DNA of 64,000 bases from Lacinutrix mariniflava (lineage in GTDB: Bacteria > Bacteroidota > Bacteroidia > Flavobacteriales > Flavobacteriaceae): positions 186,001-250,000 of the forward strand of contig NZ_LIQG01000026.1 in the NCBI RefSeq assembly GCF_001418015.1, written 5' to 3'. The notes below the pieces were generated by a model, which worked only from the letters and a program-made list of their open reading frames with translations, was not told the origin of the DNA and searched no databases. Positions 35,215 to 44,115 of the stretch are shown here, in pieces; position 1 is the first letter of the stretch; every line of letters begins with the position of its first letter. The translations under genes and the position numbers were made by a program.

Positions 35215-36468
35215 ATGGCAACAGATATTATTACCTTTTCAGAAAAATTTAAAAAGAAGCTAAAAGATTTTGGACCAGCTTTTTTTATAATAGGTTATGT
35301 AGTAGGAACCGGAAGTGTAACTTCTATGGTTGTTTCTGGTGCTAAATATGGCTTAAGTCTGTCTTGGGCACTTTTGCTTTCTTGTTTTTTTACTTATTTT
35401 CTTCTTATTTCAATTAGTAAATTAACTATCGTTTCTGGAGAAACATTAATGTTCAATTTTAAAAAAATGTTTGGAAAACCACTCACCATTTTTATTGTTG
35501 TTGCATTGGGTGTTTCCATAATTTCATCGGTTATAGGTGTTATGGGCGTAGTTGCAGAAGTATCTCTAGAATGGATTTCTGTAAAAACCTCAATTTCCTT
35601 TTTAAATAAACCTGCTATTGCTATTTTCTTTATCGCTATTTTAATTGGTCTTTTCTGGACTGGTAAACACGAGTATTTTATTAAAGCAATGAGTATTATG
35701 GTAGGCTTTATGGCGCTCGCTTTTATTTTTACCAGTATTATGGTTTTAAAAGAATCTGGAAAAGCTATTATCGATTTTTTCCCTCAATTGCCAACTGGAG
35801 ACAATTCGGGACTTGTAATTGCCGGAATAGTAGGTACAACTATGGGCGGTGTTTGTTTAGCATCACGTAGTATTTTAGTCCAAGAAGAAGGTTGGGGATT
35901 ACAAGATTTAAAAAAGGAAAACAAAGACGCAATGTCTGCTATGGTATTAACTTTTTTAATAAGTCTAGCCATTATGATTAGCGCAACAGGAACACTATAT
36001 TTTAGCGGCACACCTGTAGACGACGCAACAGATATGATGCATGCATTAGGACCATGGGCTGGAGATTTTGCACTTACATTATTTACCTTAGGTATTATTG
36101 GAGCAGGATTATCTTCAATTTTTCCAAACCTTTTATTATTTCCGTGGTTGATTGCAGATTATACTGGCACACCACGTAACATGAAAAAACCGTTATACAA
36201 ACTTATAGTAGTAATAGTCGCATTGTGTGGTTTAATTATTCCCGTTTTAGGCGGTAAACCTGTTTGGATTTTAATCGCCTCGCAAGCATTAAGTCCATTT
36301 GTTATGCCATTAATAACGCTATTCTTATTAATTCTAATAAATAAATCTGACGTTATGAAAGGCCATAAAACATCACTTTGGATGAATATAGCCTTAGGAG
36401 CAACTTTAATTTTTAACTGTTATATGCTCTATGTCGCTTTAATTGGATTAATTAAATTTATACAGTAA
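35215..36468 (+). CDS. Nramp-family transporter lacking the canonical metal-binding motifs
   Basis: Inner-membrane protein of 417 residues with about 11 hydrophobic helices and overall Nramp similarity (GPAFFIIGYVVGTGSVTSMVVSGAKYG at TM1). In metal-transporting Nramp, TM1 has DPGN and TM6 has M-P-H; here TM1 reads VGTGS and TM6 reads TTMGGVCLASRSILVQ, so the Asp, Asn, Met and His ligands are missing. It is the first gene of a uronate-type operon, 23 bp before the PMI-like gene. Transport of another substrate (hydrated Mg, or an organic acid such as a uronate) is possible; this is inference. Confidence 0.8.
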   Translation: MATDIITFSEKFKKKLKDFGPAFFIIGYVVGTGSVTSMVVSGAKYGLSLSWALLLSCFFTYFLLISISKLTIVSGETLMFNFKKMFGKPLTIFIVVALGVSIISSVIGVMGVVAEVSLEWISVKTSISFLNKPAIAIFFIAILIGLFWTGKHEYFIKAMSIMVGFMALAFIFTSIMVLKESGKAIIDFFPQLPTGDNSGLVIAGIVGTTMGGVCLASRSILVQEEGWGLQDLKKENKDAMSAMVLTFLISLAIMISATGTLYFSGTPVDDATDMMHALGPWAGDFALTLFTLGIIGAGLSSIFPNLLLFPWLIADYTGTPRNMKKPLYKLIVVIVALCGLIIPVLGGKPVWILIASQALSPFVMPLITLFLLILINKSDVMKGHKTSLWMNIALGATLIFNCYMLYVALIGLIKFIQ

Positions 36469-36491
36469 CACAAACGTACACAAAAGAGAAC

Positions 36492-37586
36492 ATGAGTGAT
36501 AATTTACAACAATACGCACACGTACCTTTAAAACAACTTTCTAACAGAGTTTGGAGAACTTACCAAGGTGGTGCTTTAATAGATAACTGGAAAAAAACAT
36601 CACCAGAAATTGATAACAGCATGCCCGAAGAATGGATAATGTCTACCATTACTGCACGTGGAAAAGACAGACCAGAAAACGAAGGCTTGTCTCTTATAGA
36701 AACTCCAGATGGAACATTACCATTAAAGCAATTAATAGACTCTAATAAAGAATTATATTTAGGTAAAGCCCTTGCTGATAAATACGGAACAACAGGCGTA
36801 CTTATTAAAATGTTAGACTCTGTAGAACGTTTAACCGTACAAGTACATCCTGATAAAGAATATGCAAAAACAGTTTTTAATTCTGAATTTGGTAAAACCG
36901 AATCTTGGTACGTATTAAATACACGTGAAATAGACGGAGAGAAACCTGTTGTTTACATGGGTTTTAAAGAGCATGTTACAAAAGAAGAATGGAGAACGCA
37001 TTTTGAAAACCAAAACATTCAAGGCTTACTAGATTGTTTACACAAAATTGAAGTAAAAGCAGGTGATGCTTTCATGATTTATGGAGGCGTACCACATGCC
37101 ATAGGAAGCGGTTGTTTTTTAATGGAAGTTCAAGAACCTACAGATTATACCATGCGTGTTGAAAAAACGACACCTAATAATCTAAAAATTGGTCCAGAAT
37201 TAATACATCAAGGTGTTGGTGAAGAAAAAATGCTAGAGTGTTTTCATTACGATAATTACAGTTTAGAGCAAGCTTTAAACGCATGGAAAATAACTCCTGA
37301 AGTTATAGAAAGTAGTAATGAGTTTACCCTAAAAACCTTGTTTAACGAAAAACACACCAATTGTTTTGGCTTAAACGAATTGCTTTTAGACGGTAAGCAT
37401 ACTATTAAAGGCAACTCCAGTTTTTATGCTGCTGTTATCTATTCTGGTGATGGTGTTATGCATTGTAATGGTAAAGATTACGACTACACTCAAGGTGATG
37501 AAATCTTTATTTCTGCTGCCATTCCTGAAATTACTTTCAGCTCTAAAAGCCCATCAAAAATATTACTTTGTTATCCTCCAAACTAA
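36492..37586 (+). CDS. Class I mannose-6-phosphate isomerase family protein
   Basis: Cupin-type zinc isomerase of 364 residues. Zinc-site motifs: LTVQVHPDKEYA (Gln and His), the Glu in FGKTESWYVL, and GGVPHAIGSGCFLMEVQEPTDY (His and metal-site Glu). Family activity is mannose-6-P to fructose-6-P. It lies second in an operon with mannonate enzymes, where a uronate isomerase (UxaC) would be expected but is absent in the window. It may therefore act on a uronate or feed mannose into the pathway; this cannot be settled from sequence. C-terminal second cupin half at about 280-364. Confidence 0.88.
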   Translation: MSDNLQQYAHVPLKQLSNRVWRTYQGGALIDNWKKTSPEIDNSMPEEWIMSTITARGKDRPENEGLSLIETPDGTLPLKQLIDSNKELYLGKALADKYGTTGVLIKMLDSVERLTVQVHPDKEYAKTVFNSEFGKTESWYVLNTREIDGEKPVVYMGFKEHVTKEEWRTHFENQNIQGLLDCLHKIEVKAGDAFMIYGGVPHAIGSGCFLMEVQEPTDYTMRVEKTTPNNLKIGPELIHQGVGEEKMLECFHYDNYSLEQALNAWKITPEVIESSNEFTLKTLFNEKHTNCFGLNELLLDGKHTIKGNSSFYAAVIYSGDGVMHCNGKDYDYTQGDEIFISAAIPEITFSSKSPSKILLCYPPN

Positions 37587-37633
37587 GGGAAAACAAACAA
37601 TTACTGTCTAATAATTAAAATTTAAAAGCACAA

Positions 37634-38446
37634 ATGAATTTATTTAATCTAGAACATAAAGTAATCCTAGTCACTGGTGGTTGTGGAATTCTTGGTGGTG
37701 GAATTGCTAAATATTTAGCAGAAAATAAAGCAACGGTAATTTTATTACATTATAAAGAAGAACCATTATTAGCTGCTGTAAAAGAGCTGAAAACTATTAA
37801 TGAACATGCTGCAGGTTATGTTTGTAATGTTGTTGAAGAGAAGAGCTTGCAAGAAGTAGCAAAAAAAATCATGGATACTTATGGTAAAATTGATGCTTTA
37901 ATAAATGCTGCAGGTGGAAACAAACCGGGAGCAACAGTTGGTCCTGATCAGTCGGTATTCGATGTTGATGTCGAGCAGTTTAAACAAGTTATAGATTTAA
38001 ACTTATTTGGAAGTATTATTCCGTCTTTAGTCTTTGGAAAAGAAATGGCTAAAAACAAAAAAGGAACTATTATTAATGTGTCTTCTATGGCTGCAGACAG
38101 AGCTATTACTCGAGTAATGGGTTATTCGGCATCAAAAGCAGCAATAGACAATTTTACAAAATGGATGTCTGTTGAGTTAGCTCAAAAATATGGAGATGGT
38201 TTACGTGTAAATGCAATAGCACCTGGCTTTTTTATAGGAAATCAAAACCGAGCTTTGTTAACCAATGAAGACGGAAGTTATACCGATAGAGGCAATACAA
38301 TTATTAAAAACACACCAATGAATCGTTTTGGTGATGCTGATGAACTTAATGGAGCTATTCATTACCTAGCCTCTGAAGCTTCAAAATTTGTAACAGGAAT
38401 TATTATTCCTATCGATGGTGGATTTAGTGCTTTTAGTGGTGTTTAA
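37634..38446 (+). CDS. SDR-family D-mannonate oxidoreductase (fructuronate reductase type)
   Basis: Classical NAD(P)-dependent short-chain dehydrogenase: cofactor motif VTGGCGILGGGIAKYLA (residues about 13-29), NAAGGNKPGAT, Ser in INVSSMAADRA and catalytic YSASKAAIDNF. C-terminal PIDGGFSAFSGV. SDR proteins beside UxuA in Bacteroidota reduce D-fructuronate to D-mannonate, replacing UxuB of enterobacteria. The uxuA gene starts 13 bp later, which supports this. 270 residues is normal. Confidence 0.88.
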   Translation: MNLFNLEHKVILVTGGCGILGGGIAKYLAENKATVILLHYKEEPLLAAVKELKTINEHAAGYVCNVVEEKSLQEVAKKIMDTYGKIDALINAAGGNKPGATVGPDQSVFDVDVEQFKQVIDLNLFGSIIPSLVFGKEMAKNKKGTIINVSSMAADRAITRVMGYSASKAAIDNFTKWMSVELAQKYGDGLRVNAIAPGFFIGNQNRALLTNEDGSYTDRGNTIIKNTPMNRFGDADELNGAIHYLASEASKFVTGIIIPIDGGFSAFSGV

Positions 38447-38459
38447 AAAATAGAAAACA

Positions 38460-39638
38460 ATGGAACAAACATGGCGTTGGTACGGTCCGAAGGATACAGT
38501 ATCATTATCAGACATTAAACAAGCGGGAGCAACAGGAATTGTTTCGGCTTTACATCATATTCCAAACGGGCAAGTTTGGACGGTTGAAGCTATTAAAGAA
38601 CGAAAAGCAACTATAGAAAACGCTGGTTTAACATGGAGTGTTGTAGAAAGTATTCCTGTACACGAAAATATTAAAACACGTTCTGGCGATTTTAATATAT
38701 ATATAGACCATTATAAAACAAGTATTCAAAATTTAGCAGCCTGTGGTATTTCTATAGTCTGTTATAATTTTATGCCTGTTTTAGATTGGACAAGAACAGC
38801 ATTAGATTTTGAAGTTGAAGACGGCTCTAAAGCATTACGTTTTGATGTAACTGCATTTGCAGCTTTCGAATTGTTTATTTTAAAAAGACCCGGAGCATCA
38901 ACTTCTTATAACGAAACCGAAAAAAATAATGCTCAAGCTTATTTTAATACACTTTCTAAAGCCGAAATTAAAAACCTAAGTAATAATATTATTGCCGGCT
39001 TACCAGGTGCTGAAGAAGGTTACTCTTTAGAGCAGTTTCAAACCATTTTAAATACTTACAATGACATTGACTCTAACAAGTTGAAAGAAAATTTAGTCGC
39101 CTTTTTAAAAGAAATAATACCTATTGCTTCTCAAAACAAGGTGTTAATGTGTATTCATCCAGACGATCCACCTATGCCTATTTTAGGATTACCAAGAGTT
39201 GTGAGTACTGAAGAAGATTATGCTTATTTATTTGAACAAGTACCAGATAGAGCTAACGGCATTACATTTTGCACAGGTTCACTAGGCGTTAGAGAAGACA
39301 ATAATTTGGTAAACATATTTAAACGCTTTGCAGATCGTGTTCATTTTTTACATTTAAGAAGCACACAAAGAGATGCCGCTGGTAATTTTTACGAAGCCAA
39401 CCATTTAGAAGGTAATGTAGATATGTTTAGTATTGTTACCGAAGTTTTAAAAGAAGAAAAAAGGCGTTTAGCAGCAGGTATGGCAGATGCTATTATACCT
39501 ATGAGACCAGATCATGGACACCAAATGTTAGACGACTTAAAAAAAACTACAAATCCTGGATATTCTGGTATTGGTAGACTAAGAGGTTTAGCAGAAATTA
39601 GAGGTTTAGCTTATGGAATTTCTAGAAGCTTAAACTAG
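38460..39638 (+). CDS. uxuA: Mannonate dehydratase
   Basis: Dehydrates D-mannonate to 2-keto-3-deoxy-D-gluconate; TIM-barrel enzyme using Mn or Fe. Family motifs: [19 protein letters not shown] at the N-terminus, [61 protein letters not shown] and the C-terminal [13 protein letters not shown]. 392 residues is the usual length. Last gene of the operon; a clear terminator follows. KDG kinase and aldolase are not in the window. Confidence 0.97.
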   Translation: MEQTWRWYGPKDTVSLSDIKQAGATGIVSALHHIPNGQVWTVEAIKERKATIENAGLTWSVVESIPVHENIKTRSGDFNIYIDHYKTSIQNLAACGISIVCYNFMPVLDWTRTALDFEVEDGSKALRFDVTAFAAFELFILKRPGASTSYNETEKNNAQAYFNTLSKAEIKNLSNNIIAGLPGAEEGYSLEQFQTILNTYNDIDSNKLKENLVAFLKEIIPIASQNKVLMCIHPDDPPMPILGLPRVVSTEEDYAYLFEQVPDRANGITFCTGSLGVREDNNLVNIFKRFADRVHFLHLRSTQRDAAGNFYEANHLEGNVDMFSIVTEVLKEEKRRLAAGMADAIIPMRPDHGHQMLDDLKKTTNPGYSGIGRLRGLAEIRGLAYGISRSLN

Positions 39639-39664
39639 ATAATTACTGTTTTAAAAAGAAATAT

Positions 39665-39694
39665 AACGCCACAATTTATGTGGCGTTTTTGTTT
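39665..39694 (+). terminator. Terminator of the hexuronate operon
   Basis: AACGCCACA-ATTTA-TGTGGCGTT with a following T-rich run, 27 bp after the uxuA stop. Confidence 0.88.
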
Positions 39695-39751
39695 TTTTTA
39701 AAACAGTATTTACCGACATCTATTCTACCTTAATTTACTGATTTTAAAAAA

Positions 39752-39840
39752 TTTGACTTTGTAAAAAAAATAGTCGAACTTCGTTTAACGCTTGATAAAA
39801 AACATTAAAACGATTTTTTATCAGAGAAATATTAAACGAA
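39752..39840 (+). repeat. Palindromic cassette-type repeat, copy C (best-preserved)
   Basis: TTTGACTTTGT leader, TAGTCGAACTTCGTTTAACG, inner perfect stem GATAAAAAA (39794) / TTTTTTATC (39823) around CATTAAAACGA, right arm ATATTAAACGAA. Outer stem TTCGTTTAA/TTAAACGAA. The gene at 39858 starts 17 nt later. Confidence 0.82.
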
Positions 39841-39857
39841 TAAAAAAATAAAGACTA

Positions 39858-40196
39858 ATGGTAAGGTTAAAGAAAACTGGTTTTAGAATAACTTTTGAAG
39901 ATGGACAAACCTTAACAAGGTATTTACAACCTAGAGGCGAAAAACAACCTTTCAAAATTGAAATAGAAGCTAAAAATAGTGATGTAAAAAACGGAACTTT
40001 TGGTTTTGATACCATTCCAGATAAAGGCATTGTAGAGTCTGACTACCAAAAACTAAAAGATGAATATAAGCCGCTTTCTGAAAAAATACTTGGCGAAGAA
40101 TATATACCCAATTGGTTAAGTTTAAGAAAAGACCAAACTGTTGAACTTGAACTAGAATGGACAAAAAAAATAGAGCAGAGGACTATGAAACAATAA
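39858..40196 (+). CDS. Hypothetical protein, probable N-terminal part of a frameshifted metzincin
   Basis: 112 residues with no recognised domain; beta-rich start (VRLKKTGFRITFEDGQTLTRY). Near its 3' end the codons ACA AAA AAA ATA contain the -1 slippery heptamer A AAA AAA (40163-40169). A -1 slip moves the reading directly into the metzincin frame, giving ...EWTKKNRAEDYE... and a fusion of about 375 residues. In zero frame it ends 9 codons later after IEQRTMKQ. It is therefore either a separate small protein or the front half of a fusion made by ribosomal or transcriptional slippage (or a single-base indel). Preceded by repeat copy C. Confidence 0.6.
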   Translation: MVRLKKTGFRITFEDGQTLTRYLQPRGEKQPFKIEIEAKNSDVKNGTFGFDTIPDKGIVESDYQKLKDEYKPLSEKILGEEYIPNWLSLRKDQTVELELEWTKKIEQRTMKQ

Positions 40197-40984
40197 GTTT
40201 TAATTCACACGACGATTTTACCTTTGAGCCAGAGAATCTAAAAGATGCTAAAAAAGTGACCATTACCTGTAAAAACAACAACCAAAATCCACTTCAACTT
40301 CTTATAAGAGCTGACAACGAATTAACTGTTGGCGCTTTAAATATTTTTTACCCTAAACCTAAAACCATTGACCTTGAATGGTGTTTTATAGAAATACAGG
40401 GGAGACAAAAAGACAAAAACGATTTAGCAAGAAAAATAAATTATTCAAAAATAAAGGACTATCTTAAAAAAGGTTTAAATCCTGCTTTAATAGATGTTAC
40501 TATTACAAACAATGAAGCTGCTTTAGTAGATATTAGTACAGATACTGAAAAACTAACAGAACGTGGCTATTTAAAAAAACATTCAACGATAGGTAACTAT
40601 ATTGAGCGTAGTAAAAAAAGTGTCATTTTAAGTTTTGTTAGTAGTAACCACAATGAAGATGTAAATAAATTAACTGTTTATTTTATCAACCAAAAATGCA
40701 TTAATACTTCTGATATTAAAGAGGATGGAACTTTTAAAATGGCTGGTGGTGTATCTCCAACAGGCACTGGTATTGCTTATTTAGTATTAGATGATGATGG
40801 AAATATTAAATCTGAAAACATTATACACGAAGTAATGCATGCTTTAGGTTTAAACCATACATTTAGTAGTACACATAAATTTAAAGACACCAAAACAGAC
40901 AATTACATGGATTACGAAAATACAAAAAAGTACACCTATAAATGGCAATGGGAAAAATTACAAGGATATTCTAAACTAAAATAA
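40157..40984 (+). CDS. Metzincin-type zinc metallopeptidase (M10/M43-like)
   Basis: The C-terminus has the extended zinc motif IIHEVMHALGLNHTF (HExxHxxGxxH) and 25-30 residues later the Met-turn DNYMDYENTKK, the two marks of metzincins; HTF...NYMDY is close to the M43/M10 clans. The N-terminal 180 residues (FTFEPENLKDAKKVTITCKNN, LEWCFIEIQGR) are not recognised. No signal peptide. An ATG is present at 40157, 40 bp inside the upstream ORF; no other good start follows until far into the protein. A lipoprotein gene begins 1 bp after its stop. Confidence 0.78.
   Translation: MDKKNRAEDYETISFNSHDDFTFEPENLKDAKKVTITCKNNNQNPLQLLIRADNELTVGALNIFYPKPKTIDLEWCFIEIQGRQKDKNDLARKINYSKIKDYLKKGLNPALIDVTITNNEAALVDISTDTEKLTERGYLKKHSTIGNYIERSKKSVILSFVSSNHNEDVNKLTVYFINQKCINTSDIKEDGTFKMAGGVSPTGTGIAYLVLDDDGNIKSENIIHEVMHALGLNHTFSSTHKFKDTKTDNYMDYENTKKYTYKWQWEKLQGYSKLK
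40163..40169 (+). other. -1 slippery site A AAA AAA in the overlap of two ORFs
   Basis: Zero-frame codons ACA AAA AAA ATA; tract of eight A at 40163-40170. The heptamer is in the correct phase for -1 slippage, and the -1 frame is open upstream to the metzincin ORF for its whole length. Confidence 0.5.
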
Positions 40985-40985
40985 T

Positions 40986-41639
40986 ATGAAATATTTATAT
41001 ATTTTACTCTTAGGCGTTTTTCTAATTAGTTGCTCTTCTGTTCCTAAAGAATATCTAACCAATAATGATATTTGTTATTATGACGACCCTATTTTTAAAA
41101 TTACTACAGAAGAAATGGTTTTTAACAGCGCCAAATATGATAGTATACTTTCTATAAAAGGAGTTGTTTTTATTGAAAAAGGAAATTACACGATTGAAAT
41201 ACAAAATGATTTAATTGGCAAAACAGACAATAAAACAAGTTTAACTAAATGGATTAACTACTATCCGAATGGAAAAATTAGTAATATTAAATTTTTCTTG
41301 AGAAATTCTAGTAGTACAGGAATAGAAAAAGAAACTTCTTATGACCAAAAAGGAAATATTACCGAAGTAATTAACTACGAAAAAGGGTATAGTATTTGTT
41401 GGGCAGAAGCTATTGAAATAGTAAAAAAAATAGCTAAAAAGGAAATTCAAAAATATCAAGTAACAGGTTTTAATTTATCTCGTGTAGATTTAAATGAATT
41501 TCCAAATGAAAAACCAAAATGGGCAGTTTCATTAGTTGGAAATGAAGAGTACGAACAAAAAGACACTAAAGTATATTGGATAGATGGCATAACAGGTAAG
41601 TTTTTAAGAACAACAAAAATAATAACAACATTCGATTAA
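40986..41639 (+). CDS. Hypothetical lipoprotein next to the metzincin
   Basis: 217 residues with lipobox LLLGVFLISCSSVPKEY (Cys about residue 16). The middle contains WINYYPNGKISNIKFF and SYDQKGNITEVINYEKGY, which look like MORN-variant / antitoxin-type repeats common in Bacteroidota; the C-terminus has a VAL-VGNEEY...VYWIDGITGKFLRT pattern like PepSY-type folds. The start is 1 bp after the metzincin stop, so they are co-expressed. A role as an inhibitor or immunity protein for the peptidase is speculative. The 150 bp after it hold no ORF; repeat copy D follows. Confidence 0.75.
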   Translation: MKYLYILLLGVFLISCSSVPKEYLTNNDICYYDDPIFKITTEEMVFNSAKYDSILSIKGVVFIEKGNYTIEIQNDLIGKTDNKTSLTKWINYYPNGKISNIKFFLRNSSSTGIEKETSYDQKGNITEVINYEKGYSICWAEAIEIVKKIAKKEIQKYQVTGFNLSRVDLNEFPNEKPKWAVSLVGNEEYEQKDTKVYWIDGITGKFLRTTKIITTFD

Positions 41640-41793
41640 AGCCCAGTGGCCAACAAAGAACAATCTAGAGATACTCACAACAACTTGAAAACGAGATCTT
41701 GGTCTCACAGCACTGAACGTGATTTATAGTAGAAAATAGAGAGGATTATCAATGTTGTCAAAGTCGTTTCTAGAAACTTGAATTTCCAATAAA

Positions 41794-41850
41794 ATAGTCG
41801 AACTTCGTTTAACAACTTGAAAAAAGACATAAAAACTATTTTTTTCATCA
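41794..41850 (+). repeat. Palindromic cassette-type repeat, copy D
   Basis: ATAGTCGAACTTCGTTTAAC, then inner stem TTGAAAAAA / TTTTTTCA around GACATAAAAACTA. The right outer arm is diverged. It lies 36 nt before the ATG at 41887. Confidence 0.75.
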
Positions 41851-41886
41851 GGTAGTCTATTGCTCAAAAAAAAACTCAAAGACAAA

Positions 41887-42657
41887 ATGTATTATTTAAT
41901 TCAAAAAAATATTTTCCAAGACCCTAGATATGATGAAATATTTCATGTAATGAAAGCATTAAATTTACCTTTTCAAGAAGTTAGTTTTCAACCAAATAGT
42001 ACTGAGTTAAATATAGAAACTACCCGAAAAGATATATTTGTATACGGCTCTGTAAAATTAGCAAAAACCGCAACAAACTACGATTGGAAGCCAGGTTCCT
42101 TTTATGGAAATAATCATGAGTATGAGAAATATTCTGTTGGTTATGGAGCTAATATTTTAAACCACGGAAGTTTTATCAAGCAATTTAGCGAGCCTTTTAA
42201 TTGGGACACTAATCAAACACTATTTATTAAACCGAGTAAGGATGCCAAAGTTTTTACAGGCAAAGTTTTTTCAAAACCAGAGTGGGAAGATTTTGTATAT
42301 AATACTCTAAATAGTAAAGAAGACAATAGAGTTGATGGTGCAACACAAATACAGGTTTCAAAATCGTACAATGTAATTAAAGAAGCAAGAGTTTGGATTA
42401 TTAATCGCAAAGTTATTACCAGCTCTTACTATTTATTTCATGGAAATGTTGAATATGAAGAAAATGTATCTAAGGACGGATTATGCTTTGCTAAAGAAAT
42501 GGCTGATTTATATAATGTAGCAGACGCCTATGTAATGGATATTTGTAAAACTCATAATGGATGGAAAATTATGGAAGTTAATTGTATTAATAGTGCAGGA
42601 TTTTACAAAGCTGATGTGAAAGCTATAATCGTTGCATTGGAAGAATTTTATGAATAA
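41887..42657 (+). CDS. ATP-grasp protein (R2K-clade-like)
   Basis: Start taken at ATG 41887 (MYYLIQKNIF); the frame also opens at TTG 41860. Features of a minimal ATP-grasp fold: LFIKPSKDAKVFTGKVF (Lys near the N-lobe), a central EARVWIINRKVIT (Arg), and the metal-binding end AYVMDICKTHNGWKIMEVNCINSAGFY with Asp, Glu and Asn. The R2K clade of ATP-grasp proteins is built this way and is thought to form peptide or other carbon-nitrogen bonds; substrate unknown. Flanked by repeat copies D and E, with no partner gene inside the pair. Confidence 0.8.
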   Translation: MYYLIQKNIFQDPRYDEIFHVMKALNLPFQEVSFQPNSTELNIETTRKDIFVYGSVKLAKTATNYDWKPGSFYGNNHEYEKYSVGYGANILNHGSFIKQFSEPFNWDTNQTLFIKPSKDAKVFTGKVFSKPEWEDFVYNTLNSKEDNRVDGATQIQVSKSYNVIKEARVWIINRKVITSSYYLFHGNVEYEENVSKDGLCFAKEMADLYNVADAYVMDICKTHNGWKIMEVNCINSAGFYKADVKAIIVALEEFYE

Positions 42658-42660
42658 GTA

Positions 42661-42714
42661 AGACGAACTTTGTTTAATGCTTGGTGAAAAATAATAAAAC
42701 TATTTTTTATTCAT
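42661..42714 (+). repeat. Palindromic cassette-type repeat, copy E
   Basis: AGACGAACTTTGTTTAATGC, then TTGGTGAAAAATA...TATTTTTTATTCA inner stem. It begins 3 nt after the ATP-grasp stop and abuts the lysC stop on the other strand; the right outer arm is missing. Confidence 0.65.
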
Positions 42715-42715
42715 T

Positions 42716-44044
42716 TTAAACCACCACACCACTATTCTCAAAAACGTAACGTTGTAATTTCTGTAGCGTTTCTATTTTATCGCTAGTATTTATTAATAAC
42801 GAAATATTATTATTACTTCCGCCGTAAGAGATCATTCTTACGCTAACATCTTGTAAAATCTGGAATAAGTTAGGCGTATCTGTATGGAAAATTATTTCAT
42901 TTCCAACCAAACACACAATACTCATATAATCGTCAACCTCAACTACTGCAAATTTATTAAGTTCGTCTACAATAGCTTCTAAATGTCTAGTATCGTCAAT
43001 TGTTAAAGACACAGCAATTTCCGAAGTTGTAATCATGTCTATAGCCGTTTCGTAACGTTCGAAAATTTCAAAGACCTTCTTTAAAAAACCATGAGCTTGT
43101 AACATTCTAACCGATTTTATCTTTATGGCCGTAATACCATCTTTAGCTGCAATAGCTTTAATACCTTCTCCATGAACCTGGTTAGTAATTAATGTACCAT
43201 GTGCTTCAGGATCCATTGTGTTTTTTAGTCTTACAGGGATATCAAATACACTTACAGGCATTACGGTTTGTGGGTGTAAAATTTTAGCTCCAAAATAAGC
43301 CAGCTCGGCAGACTCATCGAAAGACAAATTAGAGATTGCTGTTGTGTTTTCTACAAAACGTGGATCGTTATTATGAAAACCATCAATATCTGTCCAAATT
43401 TGTACTTCTTCAGCTTTTAAAACAGCACCAATTATCGTTGCAGTATAATCGCTTCCGCCGCGTTGTAAATTTGCAATATTCCCTTCAGCATCCCGACTAA
43501 TAAAACCTTGTGTAATGTATATTTCAGAATTTGGTGTTTCGGCCATAATTCTGTTTAAATTCTGTTGTATGTAATAGTTATCTGGTTCGTTAGTTTTATC
43601 AATACGCATAAAATCTAAAGCAGGTAGTAATGATGCATTTATCCCTTCTTGTTGTAAATAATGAGTAAAAATATAAGTAGATAACAATTCGCCTTGAGCT
43701 ACAATTTGATTATATAATAAAGTATTAAATCGCTTATTTACCAATGCTTCTAACGTATTAAACACATCGTTTACATAAACAAAAACGGTTTTATATAAGT
43801 CTTTATTAATAATAAAGGTTTTAATCGTGCTATTATAGTTAGTTCTAAGTGCATCGATAACAATCAATGCTTCGTCTACATTTCCAATTTTAATGTATTC
43901 CGAAATTTTAACCAAAGCGTTTGTAGTACCAGACATTGCCGATAATACAACAACCTTTTTTTCGCCATCGTTAATAATATTTTTAACATTTATCATGTTC
44001 TCTATAGACCCAACCGATGTACCTCCAAATTTTAATACTAACAT
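42716..44044 (-). CDS. lysC: Aspartate kinase (monofunctional)
   Basis: First step of the lysine/threonine/methionine branch: aspartate to aspartyl-phosphate. N-terminal MLVLKFGGTSVGS nucleotide motif, VVVLSAMSGTTNAL, the Asp-binding FISRDAEGNIANLQRGGSDYTATIIGA (partly: GGSDYTAT) and EVQIWTDIDGFHNNDPR. Two ACT domains in the C-terminus (about 300-442) imply allosteric control. 442 residues, not fused to homoserine dehydrogenase. Single gene, divergent from an ACT-like protein gene with 104 bp between. Confidence 0.96.
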   Translation of the reverse strand: MLVLKFGGTSVGSIENMINVKNIINDGEKKVVVLSAMSGTTNALVKISEYIKIGNVDEALIVIDALRTNYNSTIKTFIINKDLYKTVFVYVNDVFNTLEALVNKRFNTLLYNQIVAQGELLSTYIFTHYLQQEGINASLLPALDFMRIDKTNEPDNYYIQQNLNRIMAETPNSEIYITQGFISRDAEGNIANLQRGGSDYTATIIGAVLKAEEVQIWTDIDGFHNNDPRFVENTTAISNLSFDESAELAYFGAKILHPQTVMPVSVFDIPVRLKNTMDPEAHGTLITNQVHGEGIKAIAAKDGITAIKIKSVRMLQAHGFLKKVFEIFERYETAIDMITTSEIAVSLTIDDTRHLEAIVDELNKFAVVEVDDYMSIVCLVGNEIIFHTDTPNLFQILQDVSVRMISYGGSNNNISLLINTSDKIETLQKLQRYVFENSGVVV

Positions 44045-44115
44045 TTTGTTTTTAGTTTTATAAAGCTAAACTACTTCGCAAGCATCTAACAACCATAGAA
44101 ATGAAAAAATTGTTA

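Noticed and set aside
36492-38446. UxaC-type uronate isomerase
   Set aside because: Neither gene has UxaC features; one is a cupin PMI-family protein, the other an SDR.
41640-41793. Transposase fragment after the lipoprotein
   Set aside because: Only a short open stretch without a recognisable motif.
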